Source: a virus. Taken from it: a stretch of 33,083 bases of DNA. The translations under genes and the position numbers were made by a program. Below the pieces are notes generated by a model. It did no database searches. It was not told the origin of the DNA and worked only from the letters and a program-made list of their open reading frames with translations. Below are positions 15,541 to 23,888 of the stretch, one piece after another (the stretch's first letter is position 1; every line of letters starts with the position of its first letter). Where the stretch lies: IMG/VR virus record IMGVR_UViG_3300025687_003918, positions 1-33,083 of that record. One strand, written 5' to 3'.

Positions 15541-17151
15541 TTACAGTTTTACGTTTAGCCAATAATCTAAACGATCTTTAATTAACGATTGACTAAGTTG
15601 GTTTGCGTTTTTTAACTTAGATACATCTGTCTTATTGTAACGTCTATCAACGATATCTTGATGTGTCATTCCTAACGATCTTAAATCTGCATAATCTGAG
15701 AAGCCAAAAACTCCTCTGATCATTTTTGCATCTTCGGATAATCTATCTCTCTGTTTTATACACATTTCATTAACTTCTTTAAATGTTAATCCTTCGCTAT
15801 TAACCCAATTATCAGGGCTGATCCATTTAATCTCCCATTTTTCTGGGTCGCGTGCAAGTTTTGTTAATGCGTCATTTGTTACAATTTCAAAATGTTCTGG
15901 TGGAGTAACCCAAAGAGGGGTCCATAACGTTGAGAATAATAGATCGGTCTCTATTGTCCAATCCATAGTTTCTTGAATGCTTTGTTTATCTTCATATGGC
16001 AGCCCAGCAATAAAATTACCTACTAATAATACATCTGTGCCCCATTTTTCATGCAATAATTCTAGTGTGTTTAAAATCCTTTCCTTGCCGAGACCTTTAC
16101 CAACCTTTGCTCCTGCCTTTTTATGCAATGTTTCAATACCAAAACTACCAAATCGTGCACCTGATTCCTTTACGATTTCAATGCTCTCGGGATCAGCATA
16201 AAACATATCTAAACGCATATACCCGACCCATTCAGCTTTAAATGGCAATTTGCTCCATACATTATCGTAGAGATCTCGAACTTTATATTTGCTATCGTTA
16301 TATAGATCATCAACTAACATGTAGTTTGTAATTCCATATTCTTCGTAATTTCTTATCAGTTCTTCTCGCAGCACTTTTGGTGATTTATAATTGTCACGTA
16401 TATTTCTATGTTGAAAATTGCAATACGCACAGTTAAACCCACACCCTCGAGCAACTTCAAGGGAAAGCCAATTATCCGGTTTTAATAAATCATGTTTGGT
16501 GTATGTTATTACACTATTTTTAAAATCATACTCATCGTTGGGAACAAGAAACGGTGGACTAACGTTTGAGTCCTTTAATTTTTTCAAAGTAAATTCTTCA
16601 ACATACTTTTCTGCATAATTAGTGACTATCTGTGCATTTTTATGAATTTTTCCAAAATTTCCACCTTGCATATATGTTACCCAAGTGCCGCCAATTAACA
16701 CAGGGGCATTATATCGATCAGTAAATTCAGCAAGCCGATTAATTTCACCTTGTGACCAAACTAATTCTGTAGATGCAATAGCATCGTTAAATGCTCTACC
16801 ATCTTTAGAACCTCCGGAACCTCCAAAAAAGTCCAAATCCATGGTTAACTCGTTGCTTGTGTGCCAAATATTTCGGTAATATTCAAATTTATTTGATCTC
16901 AAAAACATTAATGTGCTGCTAATACCTACCCATAACAGATTATTACTATTATTATCAATAATCTGTTGAACCCCTTTAAATGTTAAACTTAAACAATTAC
17001 TAACTACCAAAACTTCAAACCCAAGACTACGCAATACCGATGCAATTTTATATGCACCTGCTGGATAATTATAATATGATGCTCCTGAACCAAGATCGGG
17101 ATTAATATAACTTTTAGGTGCTCGATCAGCGAATAGTATTACGTGTGCCAT
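15541..17151 (-). CDS. Radical SAM enzyme with an N-terminal B12-binding-like domain
   Basis: 536 residues. Residues 1 to about 185 have the alternating strands of a cobalamin-type Rossmann domain (AYKIASVLRSLGFEVLVVSN, LLWVGISSTLM, APVLIGGTWVTY), but the DxHxxG cobalamin motif is not present. RGCGFNCAYCNF (236-246) holds the iron-sulfur cysteines C237, C241 and C244, followed by the barrel (YMLVDDLYND, GSFGIETLHKK, GNFIAGLPYED), as in Elp3/MiaB-like radical SAM cores. The substrate is unknown. It lies just downstream of the large terminase with a 15-nt gap and no evident ribosome site, so it is probably co-transcribed with it. Candidate chemistries include methylation, methylthiolation or ring contraction. 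Confidence 0.85.
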   Translation of the reverse strand: MAHVILFADRAPKSYINPDLGSGASYYNYPAGAYKIASVLRSLGFEVLVVSNCLSLTFKGVQQIIDNNSNNLLWVGISSTLMFLRSNKFEYYRNIWHTSNELTMDLDFFGGSGGSKDGRAFNDAIASTELVWSQGEINRLAEFTDRYNAPVLIGGTWVTYMQGGNFGKIHKNAQIVTNYAEKYVEEFTLKKLKDSNVSPPFLVPNDEYDFKNSVITYTKHDLLKPDNWLSLEVARGCGFNCAYCNFQHRNIRDNYKSPKVLREELIRNYEEYGITNYMLVDDLYNDSKYKVRDLYDNVWSKLPFKAEWVGYMRLDMFYADPESIEIVKESGARFGSFGIETLHKKAGAKVGKGLGKERILNTLELLHEKWGTDVLLVGNFIAGLPYEDKQSIQETMDWTIETDLLFSTLWTPLWVTPPEHFEIVTNDALTKLARDPEKWEIKWISPDNWVNSEGLTFKEVNEMCIKQRDRLSEDAKMIRGVFGFSDYADLRSLGMTHQDIVDRRYNKTDVSKLKNANQLSQSLIKDRLDYWLNVKL

Positions 17152-17166
17152 GGGTAGAATAAAATT

Positions 17167-18732
17167 TTAAAATAGTATGAACGGCATTGGTTCGATAACT
17201 TCGTCACCAAAATCCGCAATTTGTGTGTTAAGTTCTGCATGATAGTTTTGTAGTACTTGCATCATGCGCACAGCAAGAACTGTTGCCATTACCAAATCGT
17301 CAGTTTCGCCAATCTTAGCAGCATAACTTGTACCGTGCGCTACGAACGTTTTGAATTCTGATATTAAACTTTTACTATTAATTATCATTTTTTTAGTTTC
17401 AACTAAGTTTTTAAGTTTAGCACAAGCAGAAATCTTAGACTTGTTAGTAGTGTTGAATCCTTTGCGGAAACGTCTTCCTGAACCAGCACTCTTAGGTTCA
17501 CTTAGCATCATCCCTGGAAAATTGTCTTCGCCAAATTCTGCTAGACTAATTAATGCTGCTTCGCCAATAGTATTGTTTTCAATGCTATAATAGATGCTAG
17601 TAGCATCTTGTGTTTTGTCGTAAATTGCTTTTATAATGTCATTTAAAATACGTATCTGTGTTGGGATTGGTGTTTTATTGTGTTTCCATTCTGCCATCTG
17701 TGTGGTAGTGTTAGCATCAAATACTTGAATAGCAGCAGGATCTCCTCCTGTTCCCAAACTTGGATCAAGTGCTACAACATATATTCTTCCTGCTTTTGGT
17801 TCTTCATACCAACGTACTTGACCAGTTTTGTAAACAGGTTCGACTCCTTCTAGATCTACAAGTGTCGTTGCATTAATTAGAGTCTCATCGTTGATGATGA
17901 ATTCGCAATCCATTTCTCGACGAAAGCGTTCATCGCCAATGCGTCCACGTTCTTCCTCTGCCCACTTATCGTCTCTGTCTGGGTGGTCTCTCCAATAACT
18001 TCTATATGCGCGAAATCCATTAATACCTAGTTCTGTTTCATTACCAAACTCGTCTTCGGTTTTGTTAGCCTGTTTCCAAATTAACGCAAATTGGTCTTCG
18101 TCTGAGTTTGGTGTACTTGTAATAATTGCTTTACCACCAGTTGACAGTGTAGGCGAAATTGAAGTCCAGAATTCTTTCGCAATAGTAGGTCGCACAAAAG
18201 CAAACTCGTCGCAATATAGGAGCGTGATTGACATACCACGTCCAGTATTTTCAGTAGTTGCTTGCGCTACAATACGTGATCCGTTATCAAATTCGATTGA
18301 TCCTTTGTTATATGACGTTACACCAGCACGTATATGATCTGGACATAGTTCATACGCATAACGAATACGCTGCATGATTTCCTGTGCGCCTGAGTATTTG
18401 TGCGCAGCAATAAGGATAGTTGAGTCTGGCTTAAACATTCCGTACCACAATAAAAATCCAGCAGCACTAGTTGATTTACCAGTCTGTCGAGGCATCAGAC
18501 TAATACTAAAACGATAGTTATGATATGTGTTAATTAATTCTTTTTGGTACTCAAAAGGATGATAAATCATTTTACCTTTAGTAGGGTGTTGAATGCTAAA
18601 GAAATTGTCCATAAAGTACATTGGACCAGTAACAGGATCAGCACACTTCGCAAACTCCTGTATTTGCTCAGGAGTATAGTTCATTTTGCTGTGCGCTTTT
18701 TTAACTAAAACACCTTCTAAAGATTTAGACAT
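17167..18732 (-). CDS. 17: Terminase large subunit gp17
   Basis: 521 residues against 610 in T4. The ATPase has PRQTGKST (81-88) as Walker A, ITLLYCDEFAFV (169-180) as Walker B with catalytic Glu176, and STPNS (206-210) as the coupling motif. The nuclease domain starts with VVALDPSLGTGGD (Asp323), then YYSIENNTIGEA and GETDDLVMATVLA with the later acidic residues, an RNase H-like set. It translocates DNA into the prohead and cuts the concatemer. Its ATG overlaps the upstream radical SAM stop by 8 nt. Unlike T4, where 16 and 17 are adjacent, gp16 lies about 6.5 kb upstream. Confidence 0.97.
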   Translation of the reverse strand: MSKSLEGVLVKKAHSKMNYTPEQIQEFAKCADPVTGPMYFMDNFFSIQHPTKGKMIYHPFEYQKELINTYHNYRFSISLMPRQTGKSTSAAGFLLWYGMFKPDSTILIAAHKYSGAQEIMQRIRYAYELCPDHIRAGVTSYNKGSIEFDNGSRIVAQATTENTGRGMSITLLYCDEFAFVRPTIAKEFWTSISPTLSTGGKAIITSTPNSDEDQFALIWKQANKTEDEFGNETELGINGFRAYRSYWRDHPDRDDKWAEEERGRIGDERFRREMDCEFIINDETLINATTLVDLEGVEPVYKTGQVRWYEEPKAGRIYVVALDPSLGTGGDPAAIQVFDANTTTQMAEWKHNKTPIPTQIRILNDIIKAIYDKTQDATSIYYSIENNTIGEAALISLAEFGEDNFPGMMLSEPKSAGSGRRFRKGFNTTNKSKISACAKLKNLVETKKMIINSKSLISEFKTFVAHGTSYAAKIGETDDLVMATVLAVRMMQVLQNYHAELNTQIADFGDEVIEPMPFILF

Positions 18733-19729
18733 TATCTACTCCACATACGTCGTTACATATAACCAACCTTCCTTCCTCAAATGTTTTTTTATTCCAAGAA
18801 TCTTCAACTTGACTGAACCAAGTAATACATTCGTGAATACTATATTTAAGCGCATTATTTTTTGTCAGCCATGAATTAAACTGTGCGTTTGCTGCCTGGT
18901 GATACTTTCCTTTGCCATATGTTTTTGGTTCGAATCCCAAGAAACAACAAGGATAAACATCGCCAATGCTTGAAATATATATTTCTTTTGATTGTTTAAC
19001 TTCGCAGTTAATACACTGGCAAGGCCGTTTATCGTTTATAATATCTTCTAATATTAAATCATTGCTCTTTCGTGTTTCAAGTTCTTTAAAAATTGTTGGT
19101 TCATTACGATTCAATATAAACACCAGGTTACCATTCTTGTCGTAACTGGAAAAATCTTCACGCGGATTATTAATTTTTTTAAACTGCTGAAATCCAATTC
19201 CCAGAAGCATCTTGCGTAAATCATCAAATTGATCAGAGTTATATCCAAGATCAATGAATTTTCCAGTTGCAATTCCCCCAGAATCAATAAAAATCTTTGA
19301 ATTTGTTATTATTTTATTAAAATTTGTGTCTTGTCTGTAAAGTTCGTGTGTACCCTCAAATCCGTCAATGTCAAATTCAACTGTGATGCCGGTTTTGCCA
19401 AGACGTTCCCAAAATCTTTTATTTTGTGCGGACCCGTTAGTTGATATTACAATGTTTAAGCCAGAATTTTCTTCAAGCATCCATTCCACTATATCTGGTG
19501 TACTGTTATTTGATACCGCATCTCCAAAGTTGCCGTTAATTCTTATGTGTGTGAGTTGTTTTATAATATCTTTAAAAATTGTTTTTGCTTCGTCTAATGA
19601 CATATTATGCTCAATATACCCATTGTTAAACGGATATCCAAACAAATTTCTCGGACATCCAGGACAACGGGCATTACACACAGAGCTTATTTCTAAATGA
19701 ACACGTTTTATGTCAGATACTTTGAACAT
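18725..19729 (-). CDS. Radical SAM protein with SPASM-like C-terminal cysteines
   Basis: 334 residues. HLEISSVCNARCPGCPRNL near the start gives C18, C22 and C25 (CxxxCxxC). LNIVISTNGS and VEFDIDGFEGTHELYRQ are typical strands of a MoaA/PqqE-like barrel. A cluster of cysteines follows: CQCINCEV, then YISSIGDVYPCCFLGF, then further cysteines near the C-terminus, resembling a SPASM/twitch auxiliary cluster. Relatives modify peptides or small molecules. Its stop overlaps the gp17 start, coupling it to packaging genes. A late-type box ends 7 bases upstream of the ATG and no Shine-Dalgarno is seen. Confidence 0.85.
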   Translation of the reverse strand: MFKVSDIKRVHLEISSVCNARCPGCPRNLFGYPFNNGYIEHNMSLDEAKTIFKDIIKQLTHIRINGNFGDAVSNNSTPDIVEWMLEENSGLNIVISTNGSAQNKRFWERLGKTGITVEFDIDGFEGTHELYRQDTNFNKIITNSKIFIDSGGIATGKFIDLGYNSDQFDDLRKMLLGIGFQQFKKINNPREDFSSYDKNGNLVFILNRNEPTIFKELETRKSNDLILEDIINDKRPCQCINCEVKQSKEIYISSIGDVYPCCFLGFEPKTYGKGKYHQAANAQFNSWLTKNNALKYSIHECITWFSQVEDSWNKKTFEEGRLVICNDVCGVDNV

Positions 19730-19735
19730 ATTTTT

Positions 19736-19743
19736 TATTTAAG
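19736..19743 (-). promoter_or_regulatory. Late-type promoter box, minus strand, radical SAM/terminase unit
   Basis: CTTAAATA, with a predicted start one base before the ATG at 19729. It overlaps the opposite-strand box at 19742-19749, so the two divergent genes share a 22-bp promoter region. Confidence 0.45.
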
Positions 19744-19749
19744 TAAATA
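19742..19749 (+). promoter_or_regulatory. Late-type promoter box, plus strand, HNH nuclease gene
   Basis: AGTAAATA followed by CT. With T4 spacing the start falls on the second ATG at 19755, which would make the transcript leaderless. Confidence 0.45.
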
Positions 19750-19751
19750 CT

Positions 19752-20297
19752 ATGATGGCTCACACATTAGTACTAGGTCCAGATTATCAACCTTTAAGTT
19801 ATATTCCGTTAAGTGCTGTTCATTGGCAGCAAGCGATTAAACTTCTATTCCTTGACAAAGTACATGTATTAGAATGGTATGACGATTGGGCCATTCATAG
19901 TCAGAAAACTGTTATGCGTGTTCCAGCAGTAATTGCATTGAAGAGCGGATATACTAAACGCAAAACAAAAACATTTAGTAGATCAAACCTATATGTTCGT
20001 GATATGTTTCAGTGTCAATACTGCGGCGATACTTTTGTACCAGCACAATTAACTATCGATCATGTTATTCCTAAAAGCTTGGGCGGAAAAACAGAATGGG
20101 ATAATTGTGTAACTGCGTGTAAACCGTGCAATTGGGACAAAAGCGACAAATTAATTAAACCTAAGCGTGCTCCATTTACGCCGGATTATTATCAATTAGC
20201 TAATCAAATACGCAAAACACAATTACGTATTAATCATCATAGTTGGGCTCAGTATCTAAACTTAGAACAAGAGCCTGTTGTTATTAATCAAAGATAA
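19752..20297 (+). CDS. HNH endonuclease
   Basis: 181 residues, or 180 if the second of two adjacent ATGs (19755) is used, as the promoter spacing favours. MFQCQYCGDTF gives the first zinc pair (C88, C91), LTIDHVIPKSLGG the catalytic His104 with Asp103, WDNCVTACKPCNWDKSDK the asparagine and second zinc pair (C123, C126): a complete HNH signature. The N-terminal 80 residues match a family common in bacteria and T4-like phages. One of only two plus-strand genes in the window, inserted between two radical SAM genes, which suggests a mobile homing-type nuclease or a host-derived gene. It ends against a bidirectional hairpin. Confidence 0.9.
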   Translation: MMAHTLVLGPDYQPLSYIPLSAVHWQQAIKLLFLDKVHVLEWYDDWAIHSQKTVMRVPAVIALKSGYTKRKTKTFSRSNLYVRDMFQCQYCGDTFVPAQLTIDHVIPKSLGGKTEWDNCVTACKPCNWDKSDKLIKPKRAPFTPDYYQLANQIRKTQLRINHHSWAQYLNLEQEPVVINQR

Positions 20298-20319
20298 AAA
20301 AGCCCGTTTTCACGGGCTT
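20294..20319 (-). terminator. Intrinsic terminator of the radical SAM/GIY-YIG unit
   Basis: The minus strand reads AAGCCCGT, loop GAAA, ACGGGCTT followed by TTTTAT: an 8-bp GC-rich stem with a GNRA-type loop and a T-run. The run is on the minus-strand side, so it mainly terminates leftward transcription; the plus-strand HNH gene ends in the same hairpin. Confidence 0.8.
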
Positions 20320-20400
20320 CTCACTTTAAAAGCAATGGTAGCGAGAGTTGCTTCTGGGTAGCTAGCACCAGACGCCTACGGATTTTGCCGTAAGCCGTGC
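20320..20400 (-). ncRNA. Structured non-coding segment, possible 3'-UTR small RNA
   Basis: 81 bases between the two converging genes hold three abutting hairpins: 20374-20395 (8 bp with one G-U), 20353-20372 (5 bp) and 20331-20352 (5 bp), followed by the terminator. The minus-strand segment CACGGCTT (20392-20399) could instead pair with the first arm of the terminator, AAGCCCGTG, with one bulge. No tRNA features are visible. Direct evidence is structural only. Confidence 0.3.
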
Positions 20401-21540
20401 CTATAAAGGTCCTAAGGCACAAGCCAGTTCAGGCCATAACTTATGAAATTGGCCTGCTTTATTGGGATGATATAGTGTTTCTATATCGTTTATGTGCTGT
20501 GCGAGCTTTGCTGACTCGTCTTGTTCTTCAGCACTGTTAAAATTATTTAGTGCTGTTTCAAAGAAACCGCGTTCGCTATTGGTTAAATCTGTTCTTTTTA
20601 ATAACCGTTTGATTTCTTCTCGTGCTAAGTTTCTTACTTCTTTTTTGTGTTTTAACGGATCAAGACACTCTGGTTGATACAAACTCTGCCATTGAATAGA
20701 TAAGTTGTGTTTGCGAGCCCAATCTGTAAAGTCATTTAGGTGTGTACAATTATACAGATTATACACAGCATGTATTCCGCCCCAGTGTCCTTGATTAAAC
20801 AATGGGTTGAGTAACTCTATATTGTGTTCTAGTTGCGCAAACTCTCCGCCATACCTAACATATTCATAACGATCGCCTATATTATCAAAACTCAAACTCC
20901 AACCCACTTTATTACGATTTGCTAACTTTTCAAATATTTTGTTCTTGGACAAGTCCATGCTAAAGTTTGTGATTACTGTTACAGTAACTCCATCTGGAAC
21001 GATATCAAGTAAGCGTTCGTTCTCTGGAAGTAACAGCGGTTCTCCACCCACTAATGCCACTTCTCTCATCCAATTTTGATACTGTTCTAAATATTCGTGT
21101 ACTTGTTGATAATACGGACGTACTTGTGATTTAAAAGGAATTCCGTTCAGTGCTGCCCACTTTGAACTACATTTATCGCCGCAATAATTACAACTTTGAT
21201 TACAGGTGATGTTCCAGCGGACGTCAACTAATACTGGTCGATGATAATCTAAATCTGCCTGTGTGCTATCAAAGTCTTCGCTGACATCGTTGTGCCAATG
21301 TCTTTCACTACGACCATAACGTTCTGCTTGAATACAGTTATAACAATACTGCTCATGCATATGCCCTTGTTTAAGAGTAGCACGTATTTCCTGAACTTTT
21401 TCGCCAAACAGAATATCTTTAATGCTTTGTGTATTTAGATCTCCTAGTATATTAGGATCTCCAGCACAGCATGTTTTTACATTTCCATTTGGATTAATAT
21501 GAAGCCCGTGCCAAGGAGCGGCACAATAAGTTTTACTCAT
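20401..21540 (-). CDS. Radical SAM protein with an N-terminal twitch domain
   Basis: 379 residues from ATG 21538-21540; the longer frame would start inside the nuclease gene. MSKTYCAAPWHGLHINPNGN is an N-terminal SPASM/twitch-like unit with C6, C24, C25, C66 and C69, and the radical SAM core follows: WNITCNQSCNYCGDKC (C113, C117, C120, plus C124) and VALVGGEPLLL, the GGEP SAM-binding motif. This inverted order fits the N-terminal-twitch radical SAM family I recall from marine phages; its substrate is unknown. The start lies 4 nt after the stop of the GIY-YIG gene. Auxiliary clusters in this class usually indicate peptide or protein modification. Confidence 0.88.
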   Translation of the reverse strand: MSKTYCAAPWHGLHINPNGNVKTCCAGDPNILGDLNTQSIKDILFGEKVQEIRATLKQGHMHEQYCYNCIQAERYGRSERHWHNDVSEDFDSTQADLDYHRPVLVDVRWNITCNQSCNYCGDKCSSKWAALNGIPFKSQVRPYYQQVHEYLEQYQNWMREVALVGGEPLLLPENERLLDIVPDGVTVTVITNFSMDLSKNKIFEKLANRNKVGWSLSFDNIGDRYEYVRYGGEFAQLEHNIELLNPLFNQGHWGGIHAVYNLYNCTHLNDFTDWARKHNLSIQWQSLYQPECLDPLKHKKEVRNLAREEIKRLLKRTDLTNSERGFFETALNNFNSAEEQDESAKLAQHINDIETLYHPNKAGQFHKLWPELACALGPL

Positions 21541-21544
21541 GTAA

Positions 21545-22069
21545 TTACTTATTGCGTGGTTCTGGATAGCGTGTAGAACTAGGGCGAGCTGGGTTATATT
21601 CTTTATTACATGCGGGGTTAATGATACCAACAATACGTGTTTCGATGTCAGACAAATACTTTTTAAACTCTGCTTCTTCGCCAGGAAATTCTGTACGACT
21701 TGCTACCGGAAAGAAACGCAATGTAATGTCTTTGAAATCGTCTAGTCCATATCCTGCTGCTTTAAAACGATCAGCAAACGCTTTCCAATTTTTCATTTGT
21801 TTAGCAGATGAACAATTATCTAATAGTTTTTGAATATGTTTATTCCAGCGTTCTGTAAAGTTGTCGGCAGCGGCAATACCTACATAAAAATATCCCCAGT
21901 CTGGATGATGCCAAACATAGACACCAGACTTTTTAACTTCTGCTGGTCTATCTCTGCGTAGTGATATTTTTAATTTTCCAGAATCCGCTATTCGCACAAA
22001 GGCAAAGATATCGTAAAAGTTATACTTTACGCTTTTACCCAGAGGAGGAAACACTTCTGAGATTAACAT
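21545..22069 (-). CDS. GIY-YIG-type nuclease
   Basis: 174 residues. KKSGVYVWHHPDWGYFYVGIAA (47-67) gives the GVY...YVG core, followed by RWNKHIQ (Arg74, His78) and a late glutamate in SDIETRIVGIINPACNKEYN, the layout of a GIY-YIG active site. The first 40 residues add a strand-rich extension. It starts at the base after the previous stop, in line with the genes around it, so it is part of the operon rather than an obvious free-standing insertion. It may be a homing nuclease, or degrade host or competing phage DNA. Confidence 0.8.
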   Translation of the reverse strand: MLISEVFPPLGKSVKYNFYDIFAFVRIADSGKLKISLRRDRPAEVKKSGVYVWHHPDWGYFYVGIAAADNFTERWNKHIQKLLDNCSSAKQMKNWKAFADRFKAAGYGLDDFKDITLRFFPVASRTEFPGEEAEFKKYLSDIETRIVGIINPACNKEYNPARPSSTRYPEPRNK

Positions 22070-23047
22070 TTACTTAGAACAGCGTTGGGCGCCTTTGTAA
22101 CCTTTAAATGGTTTAAATGGTGAAACTTTATTGACCGCACCAGGCTCATCGCTACCCATTGGTACATGAGTCTTCATTGGAATTCCCATAAACTTAAATG
22201 CTGCTTTTGCCATTTCAAGTTCTTCAGGGGTATATGTTACTAGCATAGGAGCATTGTTAATCCAACTATACGCATCAATATCGCTAAAATCTTCGCTTGA
22301 ATGTTTATTGGATAAGCGACCCATTAGCATGCTAGCACGATACATATCATAATACTTGTCTGCGGTGTATACAGAACCTGGATTTGCTTCCCAATAGTTT
22401 AATGGCATTTTACCTGTTTTTGTTTCAGAAATCATCTCTTTCGCTTGTTGTTTCATTTCAGATACAATTTTACTAACTGGTTTACTGGTCCAGTAATTTA
22501 AATGCCATGTATTGTTTTCAAATGTTAATTCACTTTCGGTTGTTTTTTCTGGTTTTGATAATGCGGCTAATTTTAAATCACGCGGCATTGTAATGACGTG
22601 TTGTTTACTTTTTGGTGCCCACTGATAATCTAATTCTGGAATTGCTTTTGCATACATAGCAATTTGATTAGAAGTAATTCCTGGTGCTTCTTTTTCTAGT
22701 ATTTGATTTAGTACATCATCACGGATGATCAGAACAATATCGTTATCTGTAGTATGTTTGTCAATTACACGAGGGTTGTTAGACCACTTTAGTACTTGTA
22801 ATAATGCACGTCCCCATGCACTGTAACGACCGATGCGATCAAAGTCAACAACAGAACCTTCCGTTAATGAATTTGCTTTTGCGTGTTTTACAATTTCTCG
22901 TGTAACTGGATCCATTACGACTGTAATACAATCAGTTAGATTAGTAATTTTACTTTCAATTACATATTCGTCGTTGACACTAATAACCACGCTATCGTTG
23001 ATGCGTGGTTTTTGTGCATTATAAATGTAATCTTTTAAAGTTTTCAT
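22070..23047 (-). CDS. Uncharacterised protein, possible internal head protein
   Basis: 325 residues, not recognised. The start MKTLKDYIYNA resembles the capsid-targeting leader of T4 internal proteins, which as I recall it runs MKTYQEFIAEA, but asparagine replaces the glutamate needed before the prohead-protease cut. LTEG occurs further in (near 62-65). The rest is soluble and mixed alpha/beta (VIESKITNLTDCITVVMD, NDIVLIIRDDVLNQILEK), with a basic, glycine/lysine-rich end (FKPFKGYKGAQRCSK). The start overlaps the preceding stop by TAATG. It may be packaged and injected with the DNA; this is inference from the leader and from its neighbours. Confidence 0.8.
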   Translation of the reverse strand: MKTLKDYIYNAQKPRINDSVVISVNDEYVIESKITNLTDCITVVMDPVTREIVKHAKANSLTEGSVVDFDRIGRYSAWGRALLQVLKWSNNPRVIDKHTTDNDIVLIIRDDVLNQILEKEAPGITSNQIAMYAKAIPELDYQWAPKSKQHVITMPRDLKLAALSKPEKTTESELTFENNTWHLNYWTSKPVSKIVSEMKQQAKEMISETKTGKMPLNYWEANPGSVYTADKYYDMYRASMLMGRLSNKHSSEDFSDIDAYSWINNAPMLVTYTPEELEMAKAAFKFMGIPMKTHVPMGSDEPGAVNKVSPFKPFKGYKGAQRCSK

Positions 23048-23490
23048 TAATCGTTTTTATCAAATAATTTACGATTACCTAACGTGCCAAACGGTTGTTC
23101 ATAAATGCTCATAACAACTGCTTGGTTGTCGTGTTTGGCTTTTAGTTGATCAGCAAAACGCTGTGCTTGTTTTTGTACATCTTCGTCGTCTTTGGCGTAC
23201 ATGTACATTTCAACACTCACAAGATAGCGTTTTTCATCAATGGCTTCTTTGATAGCATCAATCGCATTGACTGCTCGTGTTAGCGCAGGTGAATAGCCAC
23301 CGCTGCGGATATCATCCAGCCATTCTTCATAGGACATATCGTAATCATTTTCTTTGTATACACTAACTAGATATGCTTGTGCTTCGCGTTTGCTACCATA
23401 ACCTTCCACAACGTTATATGGGTTTTCCGTTAGCATATAGTCTCTGGAGACGATGTCTTGATATCTTTTAAGAATGTCTGCTTCAGTCAT
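23047..23490 (-). CDS. Uncharacterised small protein
   Basis: 147 residues, not recognised. Mostly charged helices: SKREAQAYLVSVYKENDYDMSYEEWLDDIRSGGY, then ALTRAVNAIDAIKEAIDEKRYLVSVEMYMYAKDD and an alpha/beta end. No membrane segment or signal peptide. AAGG stands before the ATG at 23488-23490. Embedded in the same run of genes as three proteins with internal-head-protein-like leaders, but without such a leader itself. Confidence 0.75.
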   Translation of the reverse strand: MTEADILKRYQDIVSRDYMLTENPYNVVEGYGSKREAQAYLVSVYKENDYDMSYEEWLDDIRSGGYSPALTRAVNAIDAIKEAIDEKRYLVSVEMYMYAKDDEDVQKQAQRFADQLKAKHDNQAVVMSIYEQPFGTLGNRKLFDKND

Positions 23491-23492
23491 GT

Positions 23493-23888
23493 TTATACCT
23501 TTTTATATAAATCCCAAAGACCACGCATTAGGTTTTCTTCGTTAACAGCCATAGCATTGTCACCTGGATATTCCTTGCGATACATTTTTTGCTGTTTGCC
23601 TAATCCACCTGATAGTTGATTAACCATATAATCAACACTCATGTTTTTCTCATCTGGTTCATTAGCGTATTCTTCTTCAACTTGCTCGCCGCACGGTGTA
23701 GCAGCAATAATTTTTGCTTCTTGTTCTTTATATGGCAGACCTGCTGCTTTTAGAATAGCAACTAATGTGTGTGCATCTTCGTCTGTGGCGTTAACGCTAA
23801 CATTATCAGGCTGGTCGGTGCCTGCGGTTGTGGTGATTGTTAAAGACTCATTAAGAGCAGTGTTAAATTTTTCTTCAAATTCGTTCAT
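23493..23888 (-). CDS. Possible shorter product from an internal in-frame start
   Basis: Met253 of the 383-residue protein (ATG at 23886-23888) has AAGGAAAG 7 nt upstream, a better ribosome site than most genes here. Starting there gives 131 residues beginning with a short amphipathic leader and LNE-S, like the leaders of its neighbours. No stop separates it from the upstream module, so full-length and short proteins could both be made. Confidence 0.4.
   Translation of the reverse strand: MNEFEEKFNTALNESLTITTTAGTDQPDNVSVNATDEDAHTLVAILKAAGLPYKEQEAKIIAATPCGEQVEEEYANEPDEKNMSVDYMVNQLSGGLGKQQKMYRKEYPGDNAMAVNEENLMRGLWDLYKKV

Noticed and set aside
20320-20400. tRNA or tRNA-like element
   Set aside because: Stem-loops are present but there is no T-loop sequence, no 7-bp acceptor and no anticodon arm in the right place.
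21541-21633. Longer N-terminus for the radical SAM protein at 20401
   Set aside because: The extra 31 residues lie inside the GIY-YIG gene; the conserved SPASM-like start follows the ATG at 21538-21540.
22070-23047. ADP-ribosyltransferase (Alt-like) identity for the 325-aa protein
   Set aside because: Considered because of its internal-protein-like leader, but no R-S-E or H-Y-E type active-site pattern could be found.
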